From positions 1-17,332 of the forward strand of contig JALLAZ010000303.1 in the NCBI GenBank assembly GCA_036939755.1: a stretch of 17,332 nt of DNA, given 5' to 3'. How positions within the stretch are numbered: position 1 is the stretch's first letter; the number at the start of each line of letters is the position of its first letter. The stretch comes from Stephanodiscus triporus. Its lineage: Eukaryota > Bacillariophyta > Thalassiosirophyceae > Thalassiosirales > Thalassiosiraceae. Below, piece by piece: positions 1 through 9,945 of the stretch. A program made the position numbers and the translations under genes. Under the pieces are notes generated by a model. That model was not told the DNA's origin and made no database searches. It saw only the letters and a list, made by a program, of their open reading frames with translations.

Positions 1-38
1 CGCCGAATGAGGGGAGGTCGGGATGAGGTGTGCTTGTT

Positions 39-98
39 TGTGTGTGTGTGTGAGAGAGAGAGAGAGACAGGGGGGGGAAAGGGGGGGGGGGGGGGGGG
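39..98. repeat. GT/GA microsatellite followed by poly-G tract
   Basis: Read directly: a (GT)n run passes into a (GA)n run ending near 67, followed by two G runs, the second about 18 G long. These are simple repeats, prone to slippage and to assembly length errors. No function can be read from them. Confidence 0.9.
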
Positions 99-356
99 CT
101 CGGGCGAATAAAAACTGAGATAGGCGAGGCGTTTAAGACCGAAGGAAAGCGGCGAGGCGATTTGGCACGAACTGTCGAACTAAAAAAGTATAAATGTAAA
201 ACCATACGACAAAAAAAATTCCCCGCCGAGACAGTCGCGTCTGATACTTAGCTGTCAGCTGCAATACTTTGCACAGCGCGAGCCGAAGAATGCCTCGACT
301 GGGCGGCGATATCACACAACGTGTCAACCATCGTTCAGGCTGTGAAAAAAAAGAAG

Positions 357-380
357 CACACACACGCGCGCGCGCGCGCG
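357..380. repeat. Alternating purine-pyrimidine (CA/CG) tract
   Basis: Twenty-four bases alternate strictly between pyrimidine and purine, beginning as CA repeats and ending as CG repeats. Such tracts are the classical sequence able to adopt left-handed Z-DNA. Whether this one does so in the cell cannot be judged from sequence. Confidence 0.85.
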
Positions 381-724
381 AACTGGCTGTCCTGACAATG
401 ACGACGGGGACGACAAATAACAGTCGCCCGATCATTCGCGATATTAGAGCGGTGAGCGGCAGCACTGCACATAAATTATTCAGAGGCAGAACTAGTGAAC
501 TAAATTATAAATTGAATCGGTGCCGCATATGATCGACGAACGAACGACAATGCGGATAGAATCGAGTCAAGAGTTCCGCGAAACAACAGATCAAAAGTTA
601 AGGCAATTCGTAGCATGGAGACGGACAGTGGCTGGTGTATTGCCTAGTGGTAACCTACTGTTTGTATGCACGGCCCGTCAAAATATGGGCAGGTAAGTCA
701 TGAAAGGTTTGGCCAAATCTTGTT

Positions 725-3700
725 TTACAAATCATCCCAATCAACTGCGCTGATTTTTGAATAGAACCTTCCGTCGTGGCCTTCCTCTCTCGAGACCTGG
801 TAATATCGCTCCGGCTGTGGGTACGAAGAATAGGGATATCGGAGAGGGAGGTGGATGTGATGAGGAACACGTGCCCACGATAAAATCGGCGTCAGGTCGT
901 GGCCAGAGACCGAGCACTACGTTACTCACCATGCTGAACCCAGTTTGCGCCGAAAGTTCCTGTTTCATCATGCTAACAAAGTCCTGAAGAGGTCAATCGA
1001 GAGAGTCACGGCAATAATGTGTGGGGATTGAGAGAAGGCGAAAAGGGTATGATTGAAAAAATGAATGCAGTATGTATTGTATAACACACGACAGTCGTCG
1101 TCGCACCTCGTCGTGAGTGATAACAACTAGCTGAAAGTTGGATTGGGATGCACGCGATGCAATGATTTGGGCCATCGCTATTGCCAAACCTCGCTTGTTT
1201 TCGTAGTCCAAGTTCGTCGTCGGCTCGTCAAGGGCCAAAACGCCACAATTGAGACAGAACGTTTCGGCCAGAGCCAGGCGAATCACTATGCTAGCCAGAA
1301 CTCGTTGACCCTACAAATTGCCAGCAATTACAAGAGTTTAGGAAATTGCTTGGTCGTTAACGTCAATGCGGAAACACAGCTTAGAGGGTTAACTTACGGC
1401 ACTGCAACGTCCTCTCATGTCCATCTGAGTAGCGCCCTTGTACATGACGATCCGATAGTTATAAGACCGGTTCGCACGGGATGCACTGTCTTGACCGCTT
1501 TGGATTTCAATGTAAGTGATGTCTAAGGATGATTAATAACGAATAACGAGTTGTGAGACACGACTGTAAGTTTAATGACACAGTTGATTGCAGAATGCGA
1601 CGGGGGGATCAAACTTGCCTTCGCCCTTGTAGGTCAATGTCCAGAGCTCCCTGATGATTTTGTTGATATCGCTGATTTTCATTCCATGATAACTCAATAG
1701 GGCTTTGTCGAGAGCATCGTAATACTTGTCCAGGTCCGTAACAACAATATTCGTCGTTTCATGTTCAATCATCTTCATGCGTTGACGTTCATCGACATTC
1801 TTATACTCGGGCTCGACAAGCTTACGCTTCAGATTGCGCTTTTGCTCCTGCAAACCTTGCATCCTTCCATTGAATCTCTCAATCTTATTCCACAGTTGTT
1901 GAATACTCGACTTTGCAGTCTCATAATTCACTCGTGCAGCGTCTGCACCCATGGTGTCAAGCTGATCCTTGCATGCTTTTATGTCTTCCTCTAACTTTCT
2001 GGCCTTCCTTTCGACCTTTAAGAGGTCAATGTTGTCTTGGAGAGTTTTCTTCCGACGTTCACTGATTGTGAAGAGAGACAAATGCAACCCAGACTAAGAT
2101 AAAAAATGAGAGAATGCATTGAAGTGGCCCGATTTTGTCTTACCCGTCTTCCACTTGTTTCTTCAAATTGTCTAGCTCAGGTTTCATCTCTGCTAGCCGT
2201 CCTTCTCCGCTGCTAATTTCGTGTGAGTTATGACGAAGCCGCTTGTCAACGTCGCCAATTTCCAATTCCTTGTTTGAACGTAGATATTGGTCAATTTTGT
2301 CGTTAACATCTGGTTATGCGTCATCTTGCTTATTAGGAAAGTGTGTAGCTGAAATAATTTTACATAATGCAAACTCTGTCACTTACCCTTCAACTTGTCG
2401 GCGTCCCTTTCGAAGTCTTTCAACTGGTTACTCATCGACCCGTCTACCCGGGCATTTTCATCTCGCATGCGGTCTCTATCGGACTCCTTTTGCAAGAGTT
2501 GTGTGCGAAGGGGCAATGTCTTAATATTTTAAGAAGCGGAGTCCGCACCATTTTTGGACCGAGTAATAAGAGAAGGATTATTAGTACACGAGTGGTTAAC
2601 GTTTCGTGAGATTGGATGACAATGTCTGCTCACCTGCCTGTCAAACTCTTTCTCTTGTTCGGCCAACTTTTTTAGCTCGTCATTTAACTCGTCCTTTCTC
2701 TTCGAGGACTCCTGGTCGCGCTTGAATGCATCTTCCTTTTCTCGTGCATTCCTTTCCGCAGTGGCTGCTTGATTGGTAGTGCGGCTGATCTTTTCATTCA
2801 AATCCTTTTGTTCATTGTTCAACTTGTTTATGTCAGCATACGCTGCTTCTTTTATTTCTGAGTTCTTGGCAAGATCCTTTTCAACTGTCTTCAAATCACG
2901 GGGATCATCGATATTGCCCATAAACTGGTATTTCAACTTTGCCTTCTTTTCCTTAACTTGTCCCATCTTTTCCCACACGCGCTTCGCTGCATCTTGGATA
3001 GTTGACACCACAGTCATGAGTGACTGCAAATCAGTTACAAGGGCTTTCTTTTCCGATAAGGTCGCCTCCTCATTTTTCAATTCTGACTGAAGCACCTTCA
3101 ATGAGCCGTAACCACCCCCTTCCTCATCTAGAATGATGGCTTCCACATCCTTGAGCTCTTCAATCACTCGAATGCATTCTAGATGATCGTTTATGTTCTC
3201 ATTGATGATGTTTCGCCAGTTCTCGTACCTTGCCAGAAGCTCGCGGATATTGTTTACTTTTTTATTGGCCATGGCATGCAATTCAGACACTGCGGGATCA
3301 GCTAGCTCGTTCATTCGGGAATTAAATGTATTCTTTGGTGTGCATCATGAAAATTAAGCGCTATCGTTAGAAGTCAGACGGCACTTATTGTATGAATCCA
3401 CGGAACTACTCACGACTTCATTATCATCTTCAAACTTTCTCGCGCAGCAAGGGCAACTTGCATCGTCCTTCGCCTAGGATGAGTGTGCAAAAAGTTGGAA
3501 GAAGAGTCAAGCGTAAGTTGAAAAATTAGCATCGTTTGAAGAAGCATGAAAGGAGGCAACATGGCATCATTAGATGAAACATTGAAGGATGATAGCCTCA
3601 CCAGCCTCTTCAATCGCTTTATAATCTTTGCAACGTGTTCTGGCTTTTCATCCATTTCTTGTAACGATGTGACAGAGCTGGCAATGAACTTTAATACCTC

Positions 3701-6700
3701 AGTCGGGTTAGTGTCTTCGTTGATCCTATCGACGTCGATAGAATCCTTCTCATATCGCATGATAGCTCTGATGACACTTTTGATCTTTTGAACTCCACCG
3801 TCGGCCCCAAGCAGGTTTGTCCTCTTCAGTTGAAGTGAAAGGCTAATGACAAGAACCAACGAGAGGTGAATGCATATTTAACGCCAAACGAATTTTAGTA
3901 TGCACAAAAAAATGACCTACCATCTTTGTCTATGGCTTCCCAGCAGTGCTAATGACAAGGATCAATCAATGGCGAGTTCATTATGCTTGATGGAATTATT
4001 TGCAAGCTGAGAAGAAGACTTACCATTTTTCTCGGCCACTTGTTTCAGAATTTCGCCAACTCTGGAATTCTGTCTATCGAAGTCACTCTGAGCCACAATC
4101 ATTTTATTACGGACATTATTAGCTAGCACCTCAATGGGCGCAATTGGATCTTCTTTTGTTAGGCGAGGGTTTTCCCCCTGACGCGAAATCATAAAGTCGT
4201 TATCCCTAACAAGGTCAGTCAAAACGTCATACTCTTGAGAAACTTGCCTCTCCAGCATGTCTATCTCATTTTGTTCGTTGAACCTTAATCTGAGCTGATC
4301 TCGGATCTTTGAATCCTGCTCAATAGTTGCGGATATGGACTTCAACCTATCCTCTAGGACTCGAATTTCTTTTGCGATATCTCCGCGACGAGGGTTGTTA
4401 TTCATATTGTCTCGGATCTTTGCAATTTCTTCCGCTTGGCGCTTGGCATCATCAACATGCTCTTTGCGGACACGGGGAAGGCCTGATGACATCTGGCTAC
4501 TGATTTGGGTGAGTTCTCTGATGGCTTCGTTCTTTGCAGACTCGTTACGCTTACGATCTAAATTAGTTTGGATGGGATTGAGCAATCATTCAGTTAAACA
4601 CAATCGAATGACCATACAGCAGATTTATAAACAACACCTTGTTGCGTGAAACGTAATACTCGAAAACTCACCATTATCGATCGCTGCTTTCTTCGCCTGT
4701 AATTCCAAAATTTCCCTTTGCATGGAATCTTCATCCATCCGGTGCTGTTTTTTTGTGTTATTATACTCGTCTCGAAGCTCTGAATTCTTCGCATCAAGTG
4801 CTCGGTGAAATGCATCCATGTCCTCCTGGGTGATCGCATTCGAGTTTGATGTCGCAGTCGTAAATATGGTGCTACGTGAGGCGGCGGTGCCTTGTGTGAA
4901 GGTGTCGTCGTCATCTTGAGTGATGGAATCAAGTTCGATTTTGTACCTCTTGTGGATCTCCTCCATGATGTTGAAGCGTGCACGGAGAACACTATTGTCA
5001 AGAATATGAACGTGTTAGAGAGCTTTGCTGTTATTGTCGATAGAAAAACATGCCAAGAGCATTGCATCTTGACGGCCAAACGTACCTCGAATGAGCGTCT
5101 CTTTCAGCTTCAAGCTTTCCCTTTCGAGAATTCAAATCATTTGCTTCCTTCCTCAACCACTCTAAGTGACGTTCGATATCCTGGCATTCACGCTCTTTCG
5201 TCTCTAAGGACTTAGTTGCCTCATTTCCGTGGCGCTCGTCGCTCATTTGACGAAGCATGTCAGCGAGCTCTTGATAAGAATGTGTGTCTGTCAAATCGTC
5301 CTTTCCCAAAAGATGTTTCTGTTTATCATAGACAGCATCCTGTGTCATCAAGTCACTTTCTTTGAAATTGAGTTCGTTCTCGAAATCGTGGATCTTTTCG
5401 AGTACCTTCTTCGCCTCCAGCGATGTCGCGTTTTCCTTTTCAAGATCGTCATTGGCACGTTTAATTTCATCCTTTGAAAGGGTCAATAAGAGCATATGTA
5501 CATGATGAAAGGTTGGCGTGCAATAGCGGAAGAGTTAGCGATGCACAACACACCACCAAGGGACACACTATTATCTCACCTCCAACCCAGAAATTTTATC
5601 CTAGAATTAGACATGCAATATAAGATTTAGAGAAATAACGAATAGACTAAGGGAAGGAAGACATAGCGAATGCAGACCTACCATGCAGTCTTCCAATTCC
5701 TCACGAAAACCAGTGGCCGCAAACTTGTGGCTGTTCAAACCCTCAAGTTCGGCTTTCAAGTCCTTGGCCTGAGAAGCGTAATTCTTCCTTTCCGCCTTGA
5801 TTGCCTCCAAGGCCTTGGCATAGCGGGTGCTGTCGAAAATATCATCTTATTTCAAGTGTGACTTCAGTAAATAAATGAGTAGACTCAAGAGAAGTGACAC
5901 ACAACGAAAGCGGACCTACCGAAGCGCTTCTTGAGCACAGCCCCCTCCTGCAGCGGCCAAGAAGAGTCCTCCTGGTGACAGAACATCACATGCTCGAGAA
6001 TGGGCTTCGACACTCCCAGGTAAGTAGGAATGCTATTATCGAGCTCGGTGCATTTGTGGGAAAGCGTCACGCGCTCGCCCGTCTCCCTGTTCACAGTACG
6101 GATGGTCCCATCCAATGCTTTGAAACTCGCTGAGGTCTTTTTTTGAGATACCTCCATTGATCTTGCCACGACCATCGACGAGCCCTGAAAGACGTAGCAA
6201 ATGAGTAAATTAAGAGACAGGTCCAGCAAAAAGACAAGAATATGTCATCTAAAATAAGTACCTCAGTGTTGGTGAACCTCAACTTGATGCTAGCCTTGAC
6301 ACTACTTTGACCAATCGACCTGGGATCATGGACAAAGCTTTGACCAGATTTGATGCCAGGGGGCAACGAGCCGGTGACGGCATACTTGAGGGATTCGATA
6401 ATCGTGGTCTTACCTGTGAAGAGAGTTGAACGTCACATTTGACGCGTGATGTGAGATTAAATTATGATTGATCAACCCATTCGAAAATTGATGGGCTTAC
6501 CGCAACCATTGGCGCCAACGATGATGGTGAGGGGGAAACTATTCATTGAATTGTAATATATATTACATAGATCGTGAGAAGGAAAATTATACATCAGGGC
6601 TTTCTCAGCACGTCACTGTGGCTAAACGCGGCTTACCAGAAACCAATCACTTGTTCATCATCGTTGGGGGAGAAGGATCGAACTCCTCGGATTGAGAGTT

Positions 6701-6716
6701 TGGCTATGGATGCCAT
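725..6716 (-). CDS. RAD50: DNA double-strand-break repair protein RAD50 (20 exons)
   Basis: RAD50 is the SMC-like ATPase of the MRE11-RAD50-NBS1 complex, which tethers and processes DNA ends in the nucleus. Exons, 5' to 3': 6716-6637, 6538-6501, 6413-6262, 6184-5920, 5845-5682, 5600-5580, 5471-5086, 4991-4672, 4557-4024, 3948-3921, 3842-3602, 3473-3414, 3332-2634, 2519-2387, 2309-2144, 2061-1619, 1522-1398, 1310-1107, 983-930, 814-725. They sum to 4203 nt, 1400 aa, close to the usual ~1310. Order of parts: N-terminal ATPase half with Walker A GANGCGKT (35-42, split by an intron) and Q-loop (Gln161); a long coiled coil interrupted by the zinc hook CPCC (750-753); a second coil; signature motif around SAGQ (1284-1287); Walker B ending in Asp1313-Glu1314; and a C-terminus ending WDDL. 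The start is supported by a good context (GCC before ATG, G after) and by the typical opening [11 protein letters not shown]. Introns are 74-128 nt, all GT-AG except one GC-AG. No disabling change was seen. Exon boundaries are inferred from phase and family fit. Confidence 0.95.
1523..1618 (-). other. GC-AG intron of RAD50
   Basis: The donor reads GCAAGT, the classical GC-AG consensus, and the acceptor ends in TTAG. Removing these 96 bases joins exons in phase 1 and yields [13 protein letters not shown], which fits RAD50 before the C-terminal ATPase lobe. I saw no GT donor nearby that gives the same join. All other introns I assigned in the gene use GT. Confidence 0.8.
3921..3948 (-). other. 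28-nt micro-exon of RAD50
   Basis: Exon 10 enters in phase 1 and leaves in phase 2, with donor GTAGGT and acceptor ATTAG. It supplies [10 protein letters not shown], which bridges AEKN and LSLQLKRTN as expected in RAD50. Skipping it would shift the frame. Confidence 0.75.
5580..5600 (-). other. 21-nt micro-exon of RAD50
   Basis: Exon 6 encodes seven residues (DKISGLE), flanked by an acceptor AG at 5602-5601 and a donor GTGAGA beginning at 5579. Without it the coiled-coil segment would lose a full seven-residue unit; with it the sequence follows RAD50 into DEIKRAND. Phase 0 on both sides means that skipping it would stay in frame and remove exactly one heptad. Confidence 0.8.
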
Positions 6717-7493
6717 GGCTCAAGAGAAAGGACTCTGAAAAAAATGGGGGGGGTATCACATATCAATCAGTGGAAGATCGAGGATATGCCAACAGAAAAA
6801 TCCACTAAAATAAAGACAAGATTCTGGGGCAGAATACGAATTAGCTGTGGATGGAACGAGTCCATGGCCCATTGCCGTGGAGAACCCGCCGAGCCGCAGA
6901 CAGCTCCCAATGACGACAAATCCGACACTTTCACGCTGCGTGATACCCCGACGGCATGCGCCAATTATACTCACAAGTACCATATGCTAGTGGCTGCAGA
7001 AGGCAAGGGCTCTCTCTCTATCTCTCTACTAGAAAGTCAGATCGTCGAGGATGAGGAGGGAGACGAAGGGTACGAGGGGGGGGGGAGTTAGGAGTTACGA
7101 GGAGGTGAGTATTGTACCCTCTCTTCTAGATCTAGAGTAGAGGGCAGGTATCGTAGGGCAGGCATGCAGGGGTTTTCGTTCGTGAATCCGGACTGTGGTC
7201 GTGTTCCCGCCAATCTGTTCCTCCACACGTTCTTTTTTAGGTAGCCGCCGAAGCCTGTTCGGCGGGCGGGGTCGTACTTGATCAGATAAACGTAGGACCT
7301 AGTACAGTAGTAGGGATTCGGGTTGTTTATGATGTTGGGGTTCTGGTTTGTCTTTTGTCCTCTCCTCCGCGCCTTCGAGGGATATCACCATAAAAAAAGT
7401 ATCGGACGATTTCGTCTTCCTGCCTCCGCCTGCATCATTTATTTTCCAATTCTCATCTTCATCATCCGTCCCAAGCCCATCACTTTCGCCACA
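6717..7493. promoter_or_regulatory. Divergent intergenic region between RAD50 and the B12D-like gene
   Basis: These 777 bases separate two start codons facing away from each other, so both promoters should lie here. Visible content: a G run just upstream of RAD50 (about 6744-6751), a CT-rich run (about 7011-7029), a G run at about 7077-7085, and a near-perfect 28-bp palindrome at 7117-7144. A plus-strand open frame of 115 codons (6744-7091) has no family resemblance and is probably chance. I see no convincing TATA box. Confidence 0.5.
7117..7144. repeat. 28-bp near-perfect palindrome
   Basis: The two 14-base halves pair at 12 of 14 positions around a central AGATCT, with mismatches only at 7123/7138 and 7124/7137. 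It lies in the intergenic space between two divergent genes, so it could be a dimeric protein-binding site or a cruciform. It could also be chance. Confidence 0.5.
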
Positions 7494-8019
7494 ATGAATG
7501 CACTCACTCGCACCGCTATGAATGCCCTGCCAATGTAAGTCGAAACTCGTTTCACAAAAAAAAAACTTCAAAATGGACGGTAGAGAGAGAGAGAGGGAGG
7601 GTGCCCGAGGAAGGAAGAACCATTCAAAGCTTATGCAGACCCTTCTTTGGTGTTAGTGTGCTCATCGTCTGAAGAGAAACCGTCTTTTGTGAATTCAAGG
7701 ATATTTCTCATCCACATCAACTAATCTTGAATTCATCATTCGTCAAAACTCCTGATCCAGGGCCCGATCGGCCATGTTGACCAGCCGCACTATGGCCACC
7801 GAAACCCGTTCCCATCTCTACACGGGCATGCCCACGAACATGAAGCAACTTCGTAACAGCATTTGGCTTTCAGACCCCAGTGCCTACCCCCTTATTGTCG
7901 TACTCTCCTTCACCGTCGGCTTTGCGGGATATTTCATGGCCTACAACGTCTTCCGTAACCCTGATGTTAGGATATCGGCCGGACGTCGACAGGAGTTGAT
8001 TCGTACCTGGGAGCATTAA
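7494..8019 (+). CDS. B12D/NDUFA4 (MLRQ)-like small mitochondrial membrane protein
   Basis: Two exons (7494-7534 and 7761-8019) join in phase 2 across a 226-nt GT-AG intron, giving 99 aa. Residues 1-35 are basic and hydroxylated with several Met and Arg and few acidic residues, typical of a mitochondrial targeting peptide. Residues about 57-78 form one membrane span (YPLIVVLSFTVGFAGYFMAY). It is followed by RNPDVRISAGRRQELIRTW, matching the pattern of B12D/NDUFA4 proteins (span, then N-P-D-V and a basic R-W tail). Family members associate with respiratory complex I or IV in the inner membrane; which one applies here cannot be told. The start codon has ACA before ATG, and 41 nt of exon 1 carry the presequence. 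The gene is divergent from RAD50. The family assignment is by motif memory and is moderate. Confidence 0.65.
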
Positions 8020-8532
8020 TAAGCACTTGCTCCATGACTGACACATCTTTTTGGAGTTTGCTGGAATGTTGTATTGCCAGAAACGTAGTGTTTAATTACT
8101 AGACATTCAATGTTGAAAACAGTGCATAAAGTCAACAAGGACTCCGGAACAAACGACTAAATTGACGTTATGATGGTGGTTGCGATGAACAATGTAACAC
8201 ATAATCTGCTTCCTAAACGTGAGTGATAAACAATAACGAGAGAATGAAAATGAATAACGCCAGCGCATAGACCAGTTGCAATGATGTGTCAGTTTTTTTT
8301 TATGGCGGTGAGGACGGCCGCACCACGGGCGTAGAATAAATTGGTTCTACCTGGCGTTATTGTTGCCGGTGTCTTTTGATTGTCGTTGCTGTCCGTTATC
8401 CAACTTTGTGCTCCGAGCTGAGGACTTCGTTGCTTGATCTGTTGCGACATCATCTTATTTTTCAGCCTTCAGTAAGTTCTACCCGAGATAGCAGTTTGAC
8501 TTATTAGTCCTACCAAAAACACAACCATCATT
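8020..8532. other. Intergenic: 3' flank of the B12D-like gene to pseudogene end
   Basis: No open frame here resembles a gene. The left part should be the 3'UTR of the B12D-like gene. An exact 11-base inverted repeat is present (8252-8262 and 8351-8361), separated by 88 bases, with a T run between the arms. Confidence 0.5.
8252..8361. repeat. 11-bp inverted repeat pair with 88-base loop
   Basis: AATAACGCCAG at 8252-8262 has its exact reverse complement at 8351-8361. The arms are short and the loop is long, so a functional hairpin is doubtful. It could be the footprint of a small inverted-repeat element, but no target-site duplication was seen. Confidence 0.4.
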
Positions 8533-9588
8533 TCATTCCATCGTTGCAATTGCTAACTTGTCATCATCTATATCAATAGTCAATGCAGTCCCGTCCAAAA
8601 ATGCCAAACCCACGACAATTAGATTGCCTTTCACTCAAGTCCACGGCTTATCTTTTCCCAGAGGCGTTATTATTGGTTCCGAGGCACGGAGCTCGATCTC
8701 GTTACCACACCCGTTTTAAAGGCAACTCTAACCTCGCCACAGACTGATTTTTCTCTATTCTTCCTCGCCTGCAAGTTGCGACCCTCAAAAAGCTCATCCG
8801 ACACGGCCATGCCCAATAGGCCGGTATCAAAAATGACGTAGGTTGGATTCGTTTCATCCAATTTGAGCGGCAGGTCATTAACGATGAAACTCTATGCCCA
8901 CGCAACGACGATTCAAATCACGCACCAGAGGAATGAATCGTCGTCGCAGCTATCATTGACTCTTTCGATAGCACCAGTTGCGGAGTTTGTCGAAGGTCCA
9001 CGCAGAAATTATTGTACCCGATCTGACCGAGGAAAGATGGTCTGATCCATTTGTTCGTGTCTCGTATGAGGCCCAAAAACACCCCCCCTGGTCCGTCCAG
9101 CATTCCGGGCCAAAAACTCCAAGTGACAAAATCTTTGGCTGCGATTCTTCGTTGAAGGCAAATCCACCAAAAGTCTTCTCCGGATGGTAGCATCCCCATT
9201 TATATTTGTAGGACATCTTGCTGCAAGTCGAAGGGACTGTCAGGAAAGGGCTGCGACTGTCCACGATGGCCCCGAATCGCTCGCCGAAGAGATAATAGTG
9301 CACAACATAGGCATTCAATGAGGGGATGTATTCGAGAGGGACCGATATTCTGTCGACATCCGTCGGAGATGCATCGTCGGCGGCGAAGGAAGTTTGCCCC
9401 CCCCCCCGAAACCAAAGTATATCCGGAGAGTAGTATATCCGGAGAGTCAATGATGGCAAACGGCAAAGAATGGCCGCAGCCGTCGCTTGCAATAATCCTC
9501 TATGACTTGCCGATACCTCATCGTGGCGCCCATCATACGACGAAGGACGTACTATTTCGCATTTAACGTCGGCCATTCGTTCTTCCAA
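8533..9588 (-). pseudogene. Decayed pepsin-type (A1) aspartic peptidase
   Basis: Reading leftward, frame A (from ATG at 9588) carries VPLEYIPSLNAYVVHYYLF and AIVDSRSPFLTVPS. This is the place of the first catalytic motif, but DTG has become DSR (9253-9261). The recognisable continuation, LDGPGGVFLGLIRD then IRPSFLGQ, lies in frame B from about 9115, so the frame shifts there. It ends at TGA near 8918. A third stretch, VNDLPLKLDETNPTYVIFDTG, with an intact second DTG (8820-8828), is in another frame. Yet another frame begins near 8710 (ASEPIITPLGKDKPW), meets an in-frame TGA (8637-8635), and resumes as KGNLIVVGLAFLDG, ending at a stop at 8535-8533. At least three frame changes, a stop and a lost catalytic Gly argue for a pseudogene. 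I saw no splice sites that would explain the shifts. Living members are secreted or vacuolar proteases. A 16-base tandem duplication and a C run lie in its 5' part. Confidence 0.75.
9417..9447. repeat. Tandem duplication, 16-base period, in the peptidase pseudogene
   Basis: GTATATCCGGAGAGT occurs at 9417-9431 and again at 9433-9447. A 16-base insertion is not a multiple of three, so if recent it shifts the reading frame. A run of about ten C lies just to its left (about 9397-9407), another slippage site. Confidence 0.85.
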
Positions 9589-9945
9589 GTCACCACGCCC
9601 GATAGCGATTGAAGGAGCCCGTCGGTCATTGTCCGAAACATTAATAAAAATGAGGACTGCTCAAATGATTTTGAGTGTAAGGTAATGATGATGTAGTTGC
9701 CTTCCTTTTTTCTGTTCAGTAAGACAGAGCGTTTCTGAGTTCTGAGGAGTGATCTTTTCCCGCGCAAAAAAGAGAGGAGAAAGACATCATTTCGGCAGTC
9801 GGCATTGTGTTGGCATTTAAATTTGGCAGTCATTCTCACAACGAATTTTTGGTGAGCATGTTGCACCATCATCCACGCCGGACGATCGAGTGCCGTCCTT
9901 CTCTCCCGACATTATCATACCATTTATCTGCTCACCAGTCACGTT
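9589..9945. promoter_or_regulatory. Intergenic between pseudogene and lipase-like gene
   Basis: This holds the presumed promoter of the lipase-like gene on the plus strand and the former upstream region, or lost 5' exons, of the peptidase pseudogene on the minus strand. A minus-strand frame (9872-9552) shows no family features. I see no catalytic motif here that would complete either neighbour. Confidence 0.4.

Larger units (their letters stand above)
1..724. other. Intergenic, simple-sequence-rich; no supported gene
   Basis: This stretch lies beyond the RAD50 stop codon. It holds a GT then GA dinucleotide run (about 39-67), a G-tract region (about 71-98, the longest run about 18 G), and an alternating purine-pyrimidine tract (357-380). 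Short open frames exist on both strands (for example 269-532 plus and 133-465 minus). They show no recognisable family, no good splice partners, and cross the repeats, so I do not call them genes. The RAD50 3'UTR presumably occupies the right end. A gene further left could be controlled from here, but nothing seen proves that. Confidence 0.6.

Noticed and set aside
133..532. Opposed open frames of 110 and 87 codons left of RAD50
   Set aside because: They run through simple repeats, have no recognisable residues and no supporting splice or start context.
6744..7091. 115-codon plus-strand frame in the RAD50 upstream region
   Set aside because: No family resemblance; it ends in repeat-derived Glu/Gly; it lies where two divergent promoters are expected.
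8533..9588. Interpretation of the peptidase region as an intact intron-containing gene
   Set aside because: Frame changes fall inside conserved blocks without GT-AG pairs that remove only non-conserved sequence, and a stop lies between conserved C-terminal blocks.
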